DNA of 64,000 nucleotides, from contig CM034408.1 in assembly GCA_019925095.2 (NCBI GenBank), positions 806,001-870,000 on the forward strand, in the 5' to 3' direction. The position numbers and the translations under genes were made by a program. The notes below the pieces were generated by a model. It made no database searches. It worked only from the letters and a program-made list of their open reading frames with translations, and was not told the DNA's origin. Every line of letters begins with the position of its first letter. Position 1 is the first letter of the stretch. Below, piece after piece: positions 63,272 to 64,000 of the stretch. This DNA comes from Dendrolimus kikuchii. Taxonomy: Eukaryota; Arthropoda; Insecta; Lepidoptera; Lasiocampidae.

Positions 63272-63793
63272 ACATACATACATACATACATAAGTTCATG
63301 CCAGTTCCCTTGCGGGATAGGCAGGAGCAACAGAGCGCCATTCAGGCTTATTCTTACACACCTCACTCGCTTCTTTAACATTCATAGCTCTTGTCATGCA
63401 CGCTCGTCTGTTTTTAAGGCTCCTGACATCACTTTCTGCTAGTACACGATCAACTTGATCATGGAAGGTGTGTCGTGGCCTTCCACGACTTGTGCATCCA
63501 TCCACTTTTGCATTGTATATCTGTTTAGTCATTCTTTCATCATGCATTCTTTCTACATGCCCGAACCACCGGAGCATTCCTTTCCTTACCTTCACCCCGA
63601 CACTCTCTTTCAGACCAACTCTCTTTCTTACTTCGGTATTACGAACGCGGTCCGCGAGCGTCACTCCGCAGATTTTGCGCAGTGCTCGCATCTCGACCGC
63701 GTTTACCCTACTTTCATGCTCTCTCTTCCATACGTGAGCGTAGGTACCAGCACCGCGTTGTGTATGGCAAGCTGGGCCTTCTGGCTGGGGTTC
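63272..63793 (-). mobile_element. RTE-A, long copy next to Hel-F
   Basis: From (CATA)n to the codons of QKAQLAIHNAVLVPTLTY. An in-frame gap removes SWVWK codons, as in 4694-5164. The frame is open for 131 codons (63296-63691). It starts seven bases after the CTAG end of Hel-F. Confidence 0.9.
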
Positions 63794-64000
63794 TGTCAGA
63801 TAATAATATAGACCCAGGAGTCACTGAGCAAATTATTGTAACATATAAACACGGACAAACAGATGGATTTACGAATATAACAAAAATAAAAGAAAAAATT
63901 CAAAGTTATACAACCATCATTAATTTTTTTATCAATTAAATGACATCGTTTTGTGTGCTTCTGTCGCACCGCAGCTTTACGACGAGCGACCGACAGGAGT
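63794..64000. other. Window edge, unassigned
   Basis: AT-rich. Nothing recognised up to the end. Confidence 0.3.

Overview
The window looks like a transposon-rich, gene-poor stretch of a lepidopteran (moth or butterfly) nuclear genome. The evidence is AT-rich DNA, no operons, and repeats that I know from memory as typical of Lepidoptera: elements ending in AACCGACTTC/GAAGTCGGTT, tRNA-derived SINEs whose body reads 'ggtctgggtgtctgggatcg' or 'cccagcagtgggac', Helitron-like elements beginning TCTATACTAATATTATAAA and ending CTAG, and an RTE-type LINE whose 3' end is a TATG microsatellite. I found no host protein-coding gene, rRNA, functional tRNA, CRISPR array or prokaryotic feature. Nearly all open frames are pieces of mobile elements or chance frames.

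Working family names are mine. RTE-A: 23 5'-truncated tails of an RTE-type LINE, spread over the whole window on both strands; about 16 have a readable target-site duplication (TSD). SINE-B: about 25 copies of a poly(A)-tailed retroposon of about 300 bp whose 3' tail matches the end of a CR1/Jockey-like LINE at 6.7-7.2 kb. Hel-C, Hel-P, Hel-F, Hel-K, Hel-M, Hel-Y: Helitron-like elements with 5'-TC, CTAG-3' and insertion between A and T. Family D: Penelope-like elements with inverted partial copies and a GAAACGTC motif. LTR-G: solo LTRs of about 440-464 bp. There are also a decayed PIF/Harbinger transposon, a hAT MITE, a pogo-like remnant, two tRNA-SINE families, and several unclassified TIR or fold-back elements.

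Layout. 0-9 kb: RTE-A tails, clustered and tandem SINE-B copies, a fold-back SINE-B, an inverted SINE-B pair and the LINE end. 9-20 kb: Hel-C composites, Hel-M with a large palindrome, a tRNA-SINE, PIF/Harbinger with RTE-A nested, retroposon X with RTE-A nested, and a solo LTR. 20-29 kb: a TIR element and a three-layer nest at 23.1-24.5 kb. 29-31.5 kb: three abutting Helitrons, the middle one carrying a 1.1 kb 9-bp minisatellite. 31.5-46 kb: a 1.2 kb inverted duplication (34.1-35.3 versus 43.4-44.6 kb), D elements, and a GC-richer retroelement fragment at 37.2-38.1 kb. 46-64 kb: more LTR-G, pogo-like, Hel-K copy 2, hAT MITE within Hel-M, a direct duplication around a SINE, and RTE-A tails.

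The elements interact mainly by insertion into one another and by LINE machinery moving SINEs. The nesting gives a relative chronology. RTE-A repeatedly interrupts other families while I saw none inserted within it, so it appears to be among the youngest. All family assignments rest on motifs, structure and remembered similarity. No database search was possible.
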